NCBI GenBank assembly: GCA_964429915.1
Contig: CAYSDZ010000024.1
Coordinates: 1-49,510, forward strand
Length of the DNA: 49,510 nt
Source of the DNA: Alteromonas_F sp964429915
Lineage (GTDB): Bacteria > Pseudomonadota > Gammaproteobacteria > Enterobacterales > Alteromonadaceae
Direction of reading: 5' to 3'
Positions 1-8,175 of the stretch are shown piece by piece (position 1 is the stretch's first letter; every line of letters starts with the position of its first letter). The position numbers were made by a program, and so were the translations under genes. The notes beneath the pieces were generated by a model. The model did no database searches. It was not told the DNA's origin and worked only from the letters and a program-made list of their open reading frames with translations.

Positions 1-45
1 AACACTTTCCTTATACTGAGCACTGACATTCCTTTGATGTGATTG

Positions 46-77
46 AACACCCCTCCGAACGAGCGGAGGGGTGTTTT
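46..77 (+). terminator. Intrinsic terminator of a gene lying left of the window
   Basis: A perfect 12-bp stem (AACACCCCTCCG at 46-57 with CGGAGGGGTGTT at 64-75) closes a 6-nt loop and ends in a short T run on the plus strand. It lies 17 bp beyond the stop codon of the minus-strand lipoprotein gene and probably serves converging transcripts from both sides. Confidence 0.75.
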
Positions 78-93
78 GAGTCGTGTATTGCTA

Positions 94-1899
94 TTAATTC
101 AATGTTACGCCAAATACGGTCACTGAACCACTTACCTCAGAGCCTACAATAACAATAGGTTCGCTAGTTGGGCTGTCTGCTGCATCAACAAATACAATGC
201 TTTCGGGTGCCAAATCACCTGCTAAAGAAATATCTAAGCCTTCGGTAACATCGCGGTTATTTACATATTCGACGAAAAATACGCCAAAAGGATTGGTCAC
301 GTCGTAAACCATAATACCGCCCATACGCTCAAGACCGACAAAGGCGTAAGTGCGGCTGCCAATGGTTCCAACAGTTATCGCTTCTGGCTCTGGGCCTTTG
401 TTTTCTGAACGTGAATCGCCTTCATTTTCATCGTCATTGTTGTTGAACTGATCGCCAAAAATAGAAGCGGTAATACGCTCAAAATCATCACCTGAATCAT
501 ACACAGGTAAGCCGTTCTGATCCCAAATCGTAAATGAACGCGCACCATAAGTGAACGCGGTGTCGTACTCGCCATCACCATCAGCATCACCGAGTTCCAT
601 CGTCACTCTAAGGTCATCCGCTTCGCCTGTGTTTAATATGGCTTCGAATAGCGACCCTGGTTCAGCGTCTAGATCTTCAATCTGCACTTCATCGGTATAA
701 GCGAGGCATTCACCGTCGTCAAAGTCTAAGCCACCAGCGGCCAAACAAGATGCTTCATCCGTCGCATCAAAAATATACTCTCGTGCATCGCCTTCGTTAG
801 CGGTAACTAAGAAGGTCGCACCGTTCCACTCAAAATGACTGATGGTGTCTGGTTGATAAACACCGAATAAGCCTTCGTATTGACCAAAACTCACGCTTCC
901 ATCTTCTTGCACATCAATATCTAGCCCTGCCCAATCTTTAAAACCTAGGCCCACCACGTCTACTTCCATGGTTTCCAAGTCTAATATCGCGATACCATTG
1001 TTTTCTTGCAAAGAAACATAAGCGGTTGCGTTAGTGGTAGTAATGTATTCAGGCTCTAAGTCCTGTGCAACAGTAGTATTGATAGCGACGCCGTTAATAG
1101 TACGGCCACTAGGATTAGGGAAATGCATACCCATCGCTTCAAGCTCGGCTTGTCGCCCATTGAACGCTTCAAAGGTCACGATATCGCCAGATTCTTCCGG
1201 TTGGCCATTGGCTAAGATATCAATGACTGCAATACCGCCAAGTGGGTCGATGGTGTAGTCATCGCTTGGCTCACCTTCAAGTGCTGCCAGTACTCGCGAG
1301 CCATCGGGCGTAAAGGTTACCATATCGGGTAAAGCACCCACTTCCACTGCATCTAGAAACACTGGAGCTTGGCTATTCACACCGTTAAAAAATAAAATAA
1401 ATCCGTTGTCCTGATCGCTTTCACCCGTTACCGCTGCAGCTAAAAGATCACCCGATACGGCAATGCTAGTAATATCGCCAATCGCTGTGCCTTCAACGTC
1501 ACTAGGTAAAGTGACGGTGGCAAAACCTAAGGTATTGGCTGTAATTGGATCTGATAATGTGTCGCTTGTTAAGCCACCAATAGGGATAAGCTGAATCGTG
1601 TTATTGTCGCCATTGGTTGCATAAACGGTTTGCGTTGCGCCATGGTATTGCACAATTTCAGCTGCGCCCTCATTACTTAACACAGCTCGACCAATCACCG
1701 CCATGGATAAACCCAAAGACGCGTCGTTCCCGTTTTGCCCATCTGCCCCATCGGCACCGGGTAAACCAGGCTGCCCCTGAGGTCCATCTTGCCCAGTTGC
1801 ACCTTGTTCACCATCGTCACCATCCAACCCACAGCCAGCTAAGGTTGATGCAACTAACAGCGCGAGAAACGCACCTTTAAATTTATTTTTACCTGTCAT
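94..1899 (-). CDS. Choice-of-anchor I family lipoprotein with collagen-like stalk
   Basis: This is a 601-residue surface or periplasmic lipoprotein. A signal peptide ends in the lipobox LAGC (Cys23). Directly after the cysteine come twelve Gly-X-Y triplets (residues 24-59), a collagen-like stretch that could act as a rigid stalk. The remainder resembles the choice-of-anchor I family, a beta-propeller-like domain related to proteins annotated as phosphatase- or phytase-like; motifs such as GARSFTIWD and EGEPSDDYTIDPLGG are visible. No enzyme activity can be assigned. A reasonable ribosome binding site (GAAGGTAAAG) precedes the ATG. It is a single-gene unit, divergent from the M48 protease gene. 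A PhoB-box-like sequence lies about 105 bp upstream. The family call is fairly firm and the function is unknown. Confidence 0.75.
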   Translation of the reverse strand: MTGKNKFKGAFLALLVASTLAGCGLDGDDGEQGATGQDGPQGQPGLPGADGADGQNGNDASLGLSMAVIGRAVLSNEGAAEIVQYHGATQTVYATNGDNNTIQLIPIGGLTSDTLSDPITANTLGFATVTLPSDVEGTAIGDITSIAVSGDLLAAAVTGESDQDNGFILFFNGVNSQAPVFLDAVEVGALPDMVTFTPDGSRVLAALEGEPSDDYTIDPLGGIAVIDILANGQPEESGDIVTFEAFNGRQAELEAMGMHFPNPSGRTINGVAINTTVAQDLEPEYITTTNATAYVSLQENNGIAILDLETMEVDVVGLGFKDWAGLDIDVQEDGSVSFGQYEGLFGVYQPDTISHFEWNGATFLVTANEGDAREYIFDATDEASCLAAGGLDFDDGECLAYTDEVQIEDLDAEPGSLFEAILNTGEADDLRVTMELGDADGDGEYDTAFTYGARSFTIWDQNGLPVYDSGDDFERITASIFGDQFNNNDDENEGDSRSENKGPEPEAITVGTIGSRTYAFVGLERMGGIMVYDVTNPFGVFFVEYVNNRDVTEGLDISLAGDLAPESIVFVDAADSPTSEPIVIVGSEVSGSVTVFGVTLN

Positions 1900-2003
1900 T
1901 TTTTACTTTACCTTCACTTCGAAATTAACGTTGGATGAAGCATGTCATATTCTAAAACGAACTTGGCTCGTTTACGCGATATGGCATAACAAAGCAACAA
2001 GTT

Positions 2004-2021
2004 ACGACATAAGCATGACAA
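2004..2021 (-). promoter_or_regulatory. Candidate PhoB box
   Basis: On the minus strand the 18 bases read TTGTCAT-GCTT-ATGTCGT: two 7-bp half sites with 11-bp period, matching the layout of the PhoB consensus CTGTCAT-N4-CTGTCAT with a few mismatches. It lies upstream of the choice-of-anchor I lipoprotein gene. This is a motif match only. Confidence 0.3.
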
Positions 2022-2070
2022 AATTGTTAAACTGACAAAAGGTTGATTAATTTTAGCTTTAGGAAATTTT

Positions 2071-2892
2071 ATGTTCACGAAAGGTTATAAATATAAAAGA
2101 TTTTTAAAAAAAGTAAGCGTTTGGGCTGCGACGGCCTGTGTGTTGAGTGCTTGCGCTACGTCGCCTACCGGAAGAAATCAGTTTTTGCTCTTTTCGGAAG
2201 GTCAATTGAATGACATGGGCGAACAAGCTTTTGCGGCAATTAAAAACGATTTAAAGGTGTCAAATAAGACCGTTCAGAATAGTTATGTTGTTTGTATTAC
2301 TAACGCAATTTTACCTTATGTACCTGAATCTGCGTTCGGAGGTGAGTGGGAAGTAGTCGTATTTGATGATGATCAAATTAATGCCTTCGCACTACCGGGA
2401 GGCAAAATTGGCGTTTATACAGGTTTATTGAAAGTTGCTAGGAACCAATCTCAATTAGCCGCTGTCATTGGGCATGAAATAGGTCACGTTATTGCTCAGC
2501 ATAGTAATGAACGCATGTCTCAAAGTCAGCTTATTAATGTAGGTTCACAAACAGTGAACTCAATTTTAAATGCCAATCAAGTACCCAATAATGACGCCAT
2601 CATGTCTGCTATAGGTTTAGGATTGCAAGTTGGCGTACAATTGCCGTTTAGTCGAGCGCACGAATCTGAATCCGATTTAATTGGTTTAGTGTTAATGGCA
2701 AAAGCGGGCTTTGATCCTAGAGAATCTATCTCGTTATGGGAAAATATGGCAGCGGCGGCAAGTGGCAACAAGCCACCTGAACTGTTGTCTACGCACCCAT
2801 CAGAGGGCACGCGTATCAACCAACTTCGAGCAAACATGCCTCAAGCAATGGATGATTACAACGCGAGTAGAAATAGACCAGATTGCGGGTAA
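2071..2892 (+). CDS. M48 family metalloprotease lipoprotein (LoiP/YggG-like)
   Basis: A 273-residue membrane-anchored zinc protease, probably periplasmic and involved in envelope protein quality control. The N-terminus has a basic-hydrophobic signal and lipobox LSAC with Cys28. The zinc motif HEIGH is at residues 135-139 and the third ligand is probably Glu200 in the ESESD segment, followed by the usual glycine. The C-terminal STHPSEGTRI segment is typical of the family. There is no TPR domain, so it is closer to LoiP than to BepA. It stands alone between a divergent lipoprotein gene and the convergent mscS gene, and a strong bidirectional terminator follows. Family assignment is firm; the exact orthologue is not. 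Confidence 0.88.
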   Translation: MFTKGYKYKRFLKKVSVWAATACVLSACATSPTGRNQFLLFSEGQLNDMGEQAFAAIKNDLKVSNKTVQNSYVVCITNAILPYVPESAFGGEWEVVVFDDDQINAFALPGGKIGVYTGLLKVARNQSQLAAVIGHEIGHVIAQHSNERMSQSQLINVGSQTVNSILNANQVPNNDAIMSAIGLGLQVGVQLPFSRAHESESDLIGLVLMAKAGFDPRESISLWENMAAAASGNKPPELLSTHPSEGTRINQLRANMPQAMDDYNASRNRPDCG

Positions 2893-2909
2893 CACATTTT
2901 AACTGAATG

Positions 2910-2937
2910 AAAAAGCCCCTTAAATCAGGGGCTTTTT
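2910..2937. terminator. Bidirectional intrinsic terminator (M48 protease / mscS)
   Basis: AAAAAGCCCCT and AGGGGCTTTTT form an 11-bp perfect stem with a 6-nt loop and have T runs on both strands. It sits between two convergent genes and can serve both. Confidence 0.9.
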
Positions 2938-2956
2938 GCAATGTAAATCAGAGCGC

Positions 2957-3802
2957 TTATTCAGCTTCTTTTTCTTCACCTTGCTCATCTTTATGAATAT
3001 GTACATCCATTTGAGGGAACGGAATAGAAATACCTTCTTGATCAAAACGCAATTTAACCTTTTCTGTAAAATCAAATTTCACGCCCCAAAAGTCTTCCGT
3101 TTTCGCCCATGGCCTAACAACAAAATTTACGCTACTGTCGCCCAGCTCAGATACCGCAACGGTAGGTGCAGGCTCAGCTAAGATACGCTCATCTTCTTTA
3201 ACCATTTCAGTAAGCAGATTTTTTGCCTTTAGCAAATCATCGCCATAGCCAATGCCAAACACCATATCAACTCGACGCGTTGGCTGCATGGAATAATTAA
3301 CAATATTCCCGCCATAAATGGCGCCATTAGGTACGATCACTTCTTTATTATCTGGTGTGTTCATCGTGGTGGTGAAAATACCAATATGCTTAACAACACC
3401 TGCTGTTCCACCTGCTTCTACGTAATCACCGGCACGAATCGGTTTAAAGACAAGTAGCATGACACCAGCAGCAAAATTCTTTAACGAATCTTGCAATGAA
3501 AGACCAATGGCTAAACCTGCGGCACCCAAAATTGCGACTAATGATGTAGTATCAACACTTAGCTGATTCAACGAAGCAACAATAACGACCAACATCAGTA
3601 TTGCACGAAGAATAGAGCCTAAAAAGTTGACCAGCATGGGGTCGTACTTTGATTTGCCCATCAAAGACGTAAACATAGAAATAAGCAAGCCAACAATAAT
3701 GCGGCCTGCCACAAATATCAGAATCGCGAAAGCGATATTGATTGCCCATGGAATGGCATAGGTTTCAATGAGGTTTTGTATGTCTTCTGAAGTAAAGTCC
3801 AC
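2957..3802 (-). CDS. mscS: Small-conductance mechanosensitive channel MscS
   Basis: A 281-residue inner-membrane channel that opens on membrane tension during osmotic downshock. Three hydrophobic helices are visible at about residues 17-44, 61-80 and 86-118. The third is the glycine- and alanine-rich pore helix (ILGAAGLAIGLSLQDSLKNF), followed by the MscS beta domain (GDYVEAGGTAGVV) and the alpha/beta C-terminal domain. Length matches E. coli MscS (286). The acidic C-terminal tail (DEQGEEKEAE) is ordinary for the family. It is monocistronic, divergent from rsmE and convergent with the M48 protease gene. Confidence 0.93.
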   Translation of the reverse strand: MDFTSEDIQNLIETYAIPWAINIAFAILIFVAGRIIVGLLISMFTSLMGKSKYDPMLVNFLGSILRAILMLVVIVASLNQLSVDTTSLVAILGAAGLAIGLSLQDSLKNFAAGVMLLVFKPIRAGDYVEAGGTAGVVKHIGIFTTTMNTPDNKEVIVPNGAIYGGNIVNYSMQPTRRVDMVFGIGYGDDLLKAKNLLTEMVKEDERILAEPAPTVAVSELGDSSVNFVVRPWAKTEDFWGVKFDFTEKVKLRFDQEGISIPFPQMDVHIHKDEQGEEKEAE

Positions 3803-3898
3803 AGTAGATTCCTTTTTTTATTTTGTCAGGATTTGCGTTTATATCTTGCCCGCACAAGGGTACACTACCTGCCATGTAACGCCAATGTAAATTTATGT

Positions 3899-4633
3899 AT
3901 GCGCATCAGTCGTTTTTTTCACTCTGCCCTTTTATCTGTTGATCAAATTGTTACGCTAAGCCAAGACGCAGCCAACCATTGCGGCAATGTGCTCAGATTA
4001 AAAATTGGAACCGGTATAGTATTATTTGACGGCTCAGGCAAAGAGTTTGTATGCGAATTGACCGAGGTACATAAGCGCCAAGTGCAAGCAGTGGTCATGA
4101 CCGAGTTGCATATCGACCCTCAATCCCCAACACACATTCACTTAGCCCAAGGAGTGTCTAAAGGCGATAGAATGGAATGGGTGTTACAAAAAGCCACGGA
4201 ATTAGGTGTAACCGTTATTACGCCAATTATTACCGAACGCTGTAATGTAAAATTAGATGAAATACGATGGCAAAAGAAAATGTCACAATGGCAAAAAGTC
4301 ATCATCGGCGCCTGTGAACAATCGGGGAGAAATACGCTACCTTTACTCCGTCCGCCCACACCATTAAAACAGTTTGCCGCGGATTCGACAAAAGACCTTC
4401 GTTTAATTCTTTCCCCTTCTTCAAAACGTGGGCTTGGCGATGTTGCTGCTCCGTCACAATACGGCTATCGATTGCTAGTGGGACCAGAAGGGGGGCTAAG
4501 TGATGGTGAAGTGCATCAGTTAGTTGAGTCAGGGTATAAAGACGTCAGGTTTGGTCCTCGTGTGTTGCGCACAGAGACGGCTGCCATTGCCGCGCTTGCG
4601 GTATTACAGCATAAAGTTGGGGATTTGATGTAA
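3899..4633 (+). CDS. rsmE: 16S rRNA (uracil1498-N3)-methyltransferase RsmE
   Basis: This SAM-dependent SPOUT methyltransferase modifies U1498 of 16S rRNA. I chose the internal ATG giving MRISRFFHS because it matches the conserved N-terminus and gives 244 residues, the usual length; an in-frame TTG at 3833 would add 22 unconserved residues. An N-terminal PUA-like domain is followed by the knot with GPEGGL at about 195-200 and the RFGPRVLRTETAAIAAL signature near the C-terminus. The gene lies just upstream of gshB, the order also seen in E. coli, with a 68-bp gap. Confidence 0.92.
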   Translation: MRISRFFHSALLSVDQIVTLSQDAANHCGNVLRLKIGTGIVLFDGSGKEFVCELTEVHKRQVQAVVMTELHIDPQSPTHIHLAQGVSKGDRMEWVLQKATELGVTVITPIITERCNVKLDEIRWQKKMSQWQKVIIGACEQSGRNTLPLLRPPTPLKQFAADSTKDLRLILSPSSKRGLGDVAAPSQYGYRLLVGPEGGLSDGEVHQLVESGYKDVRFGPRVLRTETAAIAALAVLQHKVGDLM

Positions 4634-4701
4634 TGCTAACAAGCTTGAATTGAGCATTTATTACCCCATTAAGATTATATAAACACAAAGAGTTTACCAG
4701 T

Positions 4702-5682
4702 ATGAGTTATTCAATTGGTGTGGTGATGGACCCCATACAAAATATCACGCCTTATAAAGATACGTCTTTTGCAATTATGTTAGAGGCTCAGGCCCGTGGG
4801 GCAACGATTTATTACATTGAAATGGGCGATATGTTTATCGACCAAGGTAAAGCCATGGTGCTTACCCGAACGCTTAGTGTCACCGATAGGGCAGCCAATG
4901 AGTCCCATGAGTTTTTCACTTTCACCTCTGAACAAATATCGAAGCCGTTAGGTGATATAGACGTGCTATTTATGCGTAAAGACCCTCCTGTAGACAGTGA
5001 GTTTATTTATGCAACCCATATGTTGTCTCTTGCTCAAAAAGAGGGGGCATTAATCGTTAACGACCCACAAGCTTTACGCGATTTTAACGAGAAACTATTT
5101 ACTTCTTATTTCCCCTCTTTAATTCCCCCTACATTGGTGACCAGAAATGCAGGTTTAGTAAGAGCCTTTCATAAAACCCATGGCACAGTTATTTGCAAAC
5201 CTCTCGATGGTATGGGCGGTGCGTCGATATTTAAAATAGACGAATCAGGCAGTAACTTAGGAGTCGTCATCGAAACCCTCACGGCTCAAGGCAGCACACA
5301 CATGATGGTGCAAAAATTCATGCCTGAGATAAGCGAAGGAGATAAACGTATTCATATTGTGAATGGCGAGGTTATGCCTTACGCACTGGCTAGGCTGCCT
5401 TCGGCAGGAGAAACCCGTGGCAACTTGGCCGCAGGAGGAACGGGACGACCGCAGCCTTTAGCGCCATCAGATATTGCTTTAGCCGAAAAAATCGCACCTG
5501 TTTTGGTAGAAAAAGGGATCTTATTTTGTGGATTAGATGTCATCGGTGACAAAGTGACAGAGATCAACATTACTAGCCCGACCTGTGTGCGTGAGATTGA
5601 AGCCGTGTATAATTCAGGCGTGTTAAGCAAGTTGTTTAATGCAATAGAAAACAAACTACCGCACTTTGCAAGAGGAGCGTAG
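4702..5682 (+). CDS. gshB: Glutathione synthetase
   Basis: This ATP-grasp ligase joins gamma-glutamylcysteine and glycine, the last step of glutathione synthesis, in the cytosol. It has 326 residues (E. coli 316). The N-terminal GVVMDPIQNI segment, the RKDPPVDSEFIYAT motif, the ATP-grasp lysine region KPLDGMGGASIFK and the C-terminal INITSPTCVREIE signature are all visible. The stop codon is immediately followed by the yqgE ATG, whose ribosome binding site (GAGGAG) lies inside the last codons of gshB, so the two are translationally linked. Assignment is firm. Confidence 0.96.
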   Translation: MSYSIGVVMDPIQNITPYKDTSFAIMLEAQARGATIYYIEMGDMFIDQGKAMVLTRTLSVTDRAANESHEFFTFTSEQISKPLGDIDVLFMRKDPPVDSEFIYATHMLSLAQKEGALIVNDPQALRDFNEKLFTSYFPSLIPPTLVTRNAGLVRAFHKTHGTVICKPLDGMGGASIFKIDESGSNLGVVIETLTAQGSTHMMVQKFMPEISEGDKRIHIVNGEVMPYALARLPSAGETRGNLAAGGTGRPQPLAPSDIALAEKIAPVLVEKGILFCGLDVIGDKVTEINITSPTCVREIEAVYNSGVLSKLFNAIENKLPHFARGA

Positions 5683-6249
5683 ATGACTCAACTCAGTAGC
5701 TTACAAAATCATTTTTTAATTGCTATGCCTACATTAGACGACCCTTATTTTGAGCGTTCATTAATGTATATTTGTGAGCATAACGCTGATGGAGCGATGG
5801 GCTTGGTAATCAATAGCCCTTTAAAAATGACCTTAAAGGAGCTACTAGAACAAGCAGACAAAGAAGCGCAGGTTGAAAATGACAAAGCTGAGCAAATCAT
5901 ACTTTCAGGCGGCCCTGTGAGCCAAGAGCGCGGCTTTATACTTCATAGTCCACAGTCTGGTTGGTCATCTAGTATATTACTAAGCGATGATATAATGGTC
6001 ACGACATCAAAAGATATTCTTGGTGTGCTAGGCAACCACCACGGCCCCAAAAGGTCGCTAGTCACCTTGGGCTATGCAGGCTGGACAGCGGGACAGCTAG
6101 AACAAGAATTGCAAGATAACGCATGGTTAACCGTAGAGGCAGACACAGATATACTGTTTGAAATACCCATTCATCAACGTTGGCAAGCAGCTGTCAACAA
6201 ACTAGGCGTGGATGTTTGGCAGTTGGCACCTGGCACTGGGAATGCCTAA
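5683..6249 (+). CDS. yqgE: YqgE/AlgH family protein
   Basis: A 188-residue member of the UPF0301 (AlgH) family, a conserved cytosolic protein of unclear biochemical role. The signature LIAMPTLDDPYFERSLMYIC and the following GAMGLVINSP, GGPV and GYAGWTAGQLEQEL motifs are complete. It starts at the base after the gshB stop codon and is followed by ruvX 18 bp downstream, the conserved gshB-yqgE-ruvX order. Its stop codon lies in the first unit of a 13-bp triplicate repeat that runs into ruvX. Confidence 0.93.
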   Translation: MTQLSSLQNHFLIAMPTLDDPYFERSLMYICEHNADGAMGLVINSPLKMTLKELLEQADKEAQVENDKAEQIILSGGPVSQERGFILHSPQSGWSSSILLSDDIMVTTSKDILGVLGNHHGPKRSLVTLGYAGWTAGQLEQELQDNAWLTVEADTDILFEIPIHQRWQAAVNKLGVDVWQLAPGTGNA

Positions 6250-6279
6250 TATTAATGCCGAAAAATAATGCCTAAAAAC
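6241..6279 (+). repeat. Three tandem 13-bp imperfect repeats at the yqgE-ruvX junction
   Basis: AATGCC recurs at 6241, 6254 and 6267 with similar A-rich remainders (AATGCCTAATATT, AATGCCGAAAAAT, AATGCCTAAAAAC). The units carry the yqgE stop, a decoy ATG and the ruvX start respectively. Confidence 0.7.
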
Positions 6280-6693
6280 AATCAAACGGTCTTATGTTTT
6301 GATTTTGGTACAAAAAGTATTGGTGTGGCTGTGGGTCAAACCATCACTCAAACTGCTACACCTTTAGCTGCACTGAAAGCCAATGATGGCATTCCAAACT
6401 GGGCACTCATTCAAACACTCTACAATGAATGGCAACCTCAAACGGTAGTGGTAGGACTCCCGCTAAATATGGACGGCAGCGAGCAGGAAATAACATCTCG
6501 AGTAAAGAAATTCGCTAATCGGCTGCATGGTCGGTTCAAGATTCAGGTTGAACTGTATGATGAACGACTTTCAACCGTCGATGCGAAAGCCACACTGTTT
6601 GAGCTAGGTGGCTATAAAAAACTGACTAAAGGAAAAATAGACAGCGTCTCGGCCTGTGTGATTTTTCAAAGCTGGGCCGAATCTAGGTTGTGA
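6268..6693 (+). CDS. ruvX: RuvX/YqgF, pre-16S rRNA nuclease and putative Holliday junction resolvase
   Basis: A 141-residue RNase H-fold nuclease involved in 16S rRNA 5' end maturation and proposed to act on Holliday junctions. The first acidic site is Asp12 in CFDFGTKSIGVAVG; GLPLNMDGSEQE and the YDERLSTVDA motif follow, and the final acidic residue lies in KIDSVSA. No strong ribosome binding site is visible; it probably depends on coupling with yqgE. The start lies in the third copy of a 13-bp repeat, and a six-codon reading frame (MPKNNA) in the second copy overlaps this start. It is the last gene of the gshB-yqgE-ruvX unit. Confidence 0.93.
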   Translation: MPKNNQTVLCFDFGTKSIGVAVGQTITQTATPLAALKANDGIPNWALIQTLYNEWQPQTVVVGLPLNMDGSEQEITSRVKKFANRLHGRFKIQVELYDERLSTVDAKATLFELGGYKKLTKGKIDSVSACVIFQSWAESRL

Positions 6694-6694
6694 A

Positions 6695-6714
6695 AAAACG
6701 AAGTGTAAGCACTT
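6695..6714 (-). terminator. Probable terminator of the pilT-pilU-DUF2007 unit
   Basis: On the minus strand AAGTG-CTTA-CACTT forms a short hairpin followed two bases later by TTTTTT. The stem overlaps the stop codon of the DUF2007 gene. The stem is only 5 bp, so it is a weak terminator. Confidence 0.5.
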
Positions 6715-7048
6715 AGCTATTTTCCACTTCCTTTTCTCGCTCACATTTCACGGCACCGCACTGCCAGCAAAGTTTAAAGTTCCCGTCATTCTCTTCCTCA
6801 CAACTGGCGCATATCCACGAATCACCCTCCGTTGGCAAATGCCGTAAATCGTCAATCAAGGCATTGGCTCTAGCATACCAGTCATCTTCCAAAAGCCACA
6901 CTTCTGGTAATGCATCTAAGGGAGGAATTTCACCCACGGCACCTGAGGCAAATTCATTTTTTACCAAGAATGGAATTCTATTCGCATCCAACAGCTGTGT
7001 AACCTGCATAATAGAAAACCAATCCTCACTCACAAATAATTTTTTCAT
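6713..7048 (-). CDS. DUF2007 domain protein with C-terminal zinc ribbon
   Basis: A 111-residue cytosolic protein. The first part (about residues 3-70) matches the DUF2007 putative signal-transducing fold (KLFVSEDWFSIMQVTQLLDANRIPFLV, read in two parts, then EVWLLEDDWYARANALI). The C-terminus is a small zinc ribbon with Cys80, Cys83, Cys94 and Cys97 (ICASC and CWQCG). The start codon lies 4 bp after the pilU stop, so it is very likely cotranscribed with pilT and pilU. No function is established, and its link to pilus retraction is inference from position only. Confidence 0.72.
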   Translation of the reverse strand: MKKLFVSEDWFSIMQVTQLLDANRIPFLVKNEFASGAVGEIPPLDALPEVWLLEDDWYARANALIDDLRHLPTEGDSWICASCEEENDGNFKLCWQCGAVKCEREKEVENS

Positions 7049-7052
7049 TTGC

Positions 7053-8165
7053 TCAGTCCATATCTATCGAAACATTGGAAAGCGTGCCCAAGCTACCACC
7101 TTCTTTAGAATCTAACTTAACCATTAAACGCAAATCATTGGGAGAATCTGCATGATGAAGTGCTTGTTTTAAATCAATTCTACCTGCGGTATACAGTTCA
7201 TAGAGCGCCATATCAAAGGTTTGCATTCCCATTTCTTTACCTTTTTTCATGGCCTCTTTTAAACCGCCCATATCATTTCGCCGGATCATGTCACTGATAA
7301 GGGGAGAATTGAGTAAAACTTCAATCGCCGCCACCCTACCTTTGCCATCAACAGTAGGAATAAGCTGCTGTGCGACAATCGCGCGAATGTTTAGACTTAA
7401 ATCAAACCGTAATTTGTCGTGTAAGTCTTTGGGTGCCAAATGCATGATTCGTTCAATGGCCTGATTCGCATTATTTGCGTGCAGGGTTGCTACACATAAG
7501 TGTCCTGTATCTGCAAACGACATAGCATATTCCATGGTTTCCATAGAGCGGATCTCGCCAATTAAGATTACATCGGGAGCCTGTCGTAACGAACTTTTCA
7601 AGGCATCGTCAAAGGTTTGCGTATCTAGCCCGACTTCTCTTTGCGTGACCACGCACTGATTGTGCTCGTGAACAAACTCAATCGGATCTTCAATGGTTAA
7701 AATGTGACCATGAGAATGAGCATTGCGATGCCCAATCAAGGCTGCCAAAGACGTAGATTTACCTGTACCCGTACCGCCTACAAATAACACCAAGCCTCTT
7801 TTTGCCATAATGATGTCACTGAGCACCTTGGGAAGGCCGAGGTCTTCTGCCTTTGGAATTTGGGTGACAATTCTGCGCACCACCATGCCGGCTTGATCGC
7901 GTTGCCAAAACGCACTACAGCGAAAGCGTCCGACGTTTTCAATCGCAATCGCGAAGTTACATTCGCGTGTTGAATGGAACTCATCAATCTGTTTTTCTGT
8001 CATCGCTTCATGAACCAAGGTCAAAGCCTCGTCCACAGTAAGAGCTTGGTCATCGAAAGGTGTAATTTTTCCATCAATTTTAGCGCTGACTGGATAATTG
8101 GCAGTAACAAATAAATCAGAGGCCCCACGGGAAACCATCTGGTTCAAGCAGTCGGTTAACTTCAT
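7053..8165 (-). CDS. pilU: Type IV pilus retraction ATPase PilU
   Basis: A 370-residue cytosolic hexameric secretion-type ATPase, the accessory partner of PilT in pilus retraction. Walker A is GGTGTGKST at 130-138; the Asp box (TIEDPIEFVHEH), the RSMETMEYAMSFADTGH segment and the His box (ATLHANNANQA) follow. The C-terminal ALHHADSPNDLRLMVK segment is typical of PilU and absent from PilT. It starts 10 bp after the pilT stop codon and is followed by the DUF2007 gene. Confidence 0.93.
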   Translation of the reverse strand: MKLTDCLNQMVSRGASDLFVTANYPVSAKIDGKITPFDDQALTVDEALTLVHEAMTEKQIDEFHSTRECNFAIAIENVGRFRCSAFWQRDQAGMVVRRIVTQIPKAEDLGLPKVLSDIIMAKRGLVLFVGGTGTGKSTSLAALIGHRNAHSHGHILTIEDPIEFVHEHNQCVVTQREVGLDTQTFDDALKSSLRQAPDVILIGEIRSMETMEYAMSFADTGHLCVATLHANNANQAIERIMHLAPKDLHDKLRFDLSLNIRAIVAQQLIPTVDGKGRVAAIEVLLNSPLISDMIRRNDMGGLKEAMKKGKEMGMQTFDMALYELYTAGRIDLKQALHHADSPNDLRLMVKLDSKEGGSLGTLSNVSIDMD

Positions 8166-8175
8166 ACCTCGCTCC

